NCBI GenBank assembly: GCA_050261495.1
Contig: JBLNDI010000075.1
Coordinates: forward strand, 1-13,569
Direction of reading: 5' to 3'
DNA length: 13,569 nucleotides
Source: JBMNKL01 sp050261495
GTDB lineage: Bacteria; Bacillota; Clostridia; Acetivibrionales; DTU013
The translations under genes and the position numbers were made by a program. The notes below the pieces were generated by a model. The model was not told the origin of the DNA. It saw only the letters and a list, made by a program, of their open reading frames with translations, and ran no database searches. Below are positions 13,471 to 13,569 of this stretch, piece after piece; position 1 is the first letter of the stretch, and every line of letters begins with the position of its first letter.

Positions 13471-13569
13471 GTGGAGTATATAAAAAACATTATTAAGGGA
13501 GCCGTTACAGGAATCGCAATGCTTGTGCCGGGAGTCAGCGGCGGGACCATAGCCATCATGTTGGGCATT
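13471..13569 (+). CDS. DUF368 membrane protein, PopT-like undecaprenyl-phosphate translocase (partial)
   Basis: Only the first 33 codons are present; the gene runs off the right edge. MEYIKNIIKGAVTGIAMLVP followed by GVSGGTIAIMLGI shows the DUF368 hallmark PGVSGGT motif in the first membrane helix, preceded by the usual short amphipathic lead. DUF368 proteins have been reported (PopT) to return undecaprenyl phosphate across the membrane for reuse in cell-wall precursor synthesis. The GTG start (13471) has GGGAG (13456-13460) 10 nt upstream. The overlapping ATG at 13463 is out of frame and soon hits a stop. The assignment is strong from the motif, but full length and later domains cannot be checked here. 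Confidence 0.85.
   Translation, partial: MEYIKNIIKGAVTGIAMLVPGVSGGTIAIMLGI

Overview
The window looks like chromosomal DNA from a low-to-mid-GC Gram-positive bacterium of the class Clostridia. Supporting signs are a T-box leader, strong purine-rich ribosome binding sites, a DivIVA-like coiled-coil protein, an AlaR/AlaT-type gene pair, a DUF368 gene and a cytoplasmic GH51 arabinofuranosidase. A plant-polysaccharide-degrading relative of Ruminiclostridium/Acetivibrio would fit, but this is inference from gene content. Most genes are ordinary. The interest lies in the leaders, the repeats and one large unrecognised secreted protein.

Layout, left to right. (1) 1-476 is the 3' end of an unrecognised, probably beta-strand-repeat protein. 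Thioredoxin trxA (571-900) follows, with terminator-like hairpins on both sides. (2) A free-standing DivIVA-like protein (1116-1583) is followed by a near-perfect 35-bp palindrome of REP type (1645-1679). (3) A consensus promoter drives a T-box leader (about 1785-2062), which precedes a translationally coupled Lrp-family regulator and class I/II aminotransferase (2125-3770). The specifier reads as GCA (Ala), and the TGGT acceptor-binding bulge fits an A73 tRNA such as tRNA-Ala. The cassette is therefore best read as alanine-starvation control of alanine synthesis, like alaR-alaT (yugG-yugH) of Bacillus. (4) A 104-bp element bounded by 23-nt imperfect inverted repeats lies at 3798-3901. It is followed by prfB (4030-5131), which carries the programmed +1 frameshift. 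(5) On the minus strand, a 908-residue exported protein (5103-7829) overlaps the 3' end of prfB convergently. It has a Gly/Ala/Val-rich low-complexity segment just after its signal peptide. (6) A divergent two-gene unit follows: a type-B carboxylesterase (8139-9716) and a GH51 alpha-L-arabinofuranosidase (9776-11401). Both lack signal peptides, which suggests intracellular trimming of imported, esterified arabino-oligosaccharides. (7) guaA (11584-13143) has an unexplained 182-nt leader. (8) The window ends in the first 33 codons of a DUF368 (PopT-like undecaprenyl-phosphate translocase) gene at 13471.

No tRNA, rRNA, CRISPR array, prophage or intact insertion sequence was seen. The best candidates for something undescribed are the 104-bp inverted-repeat element, the large secreted protein, and the layered control (T-box plus possible AlaR half-sites) of the alanine operon.
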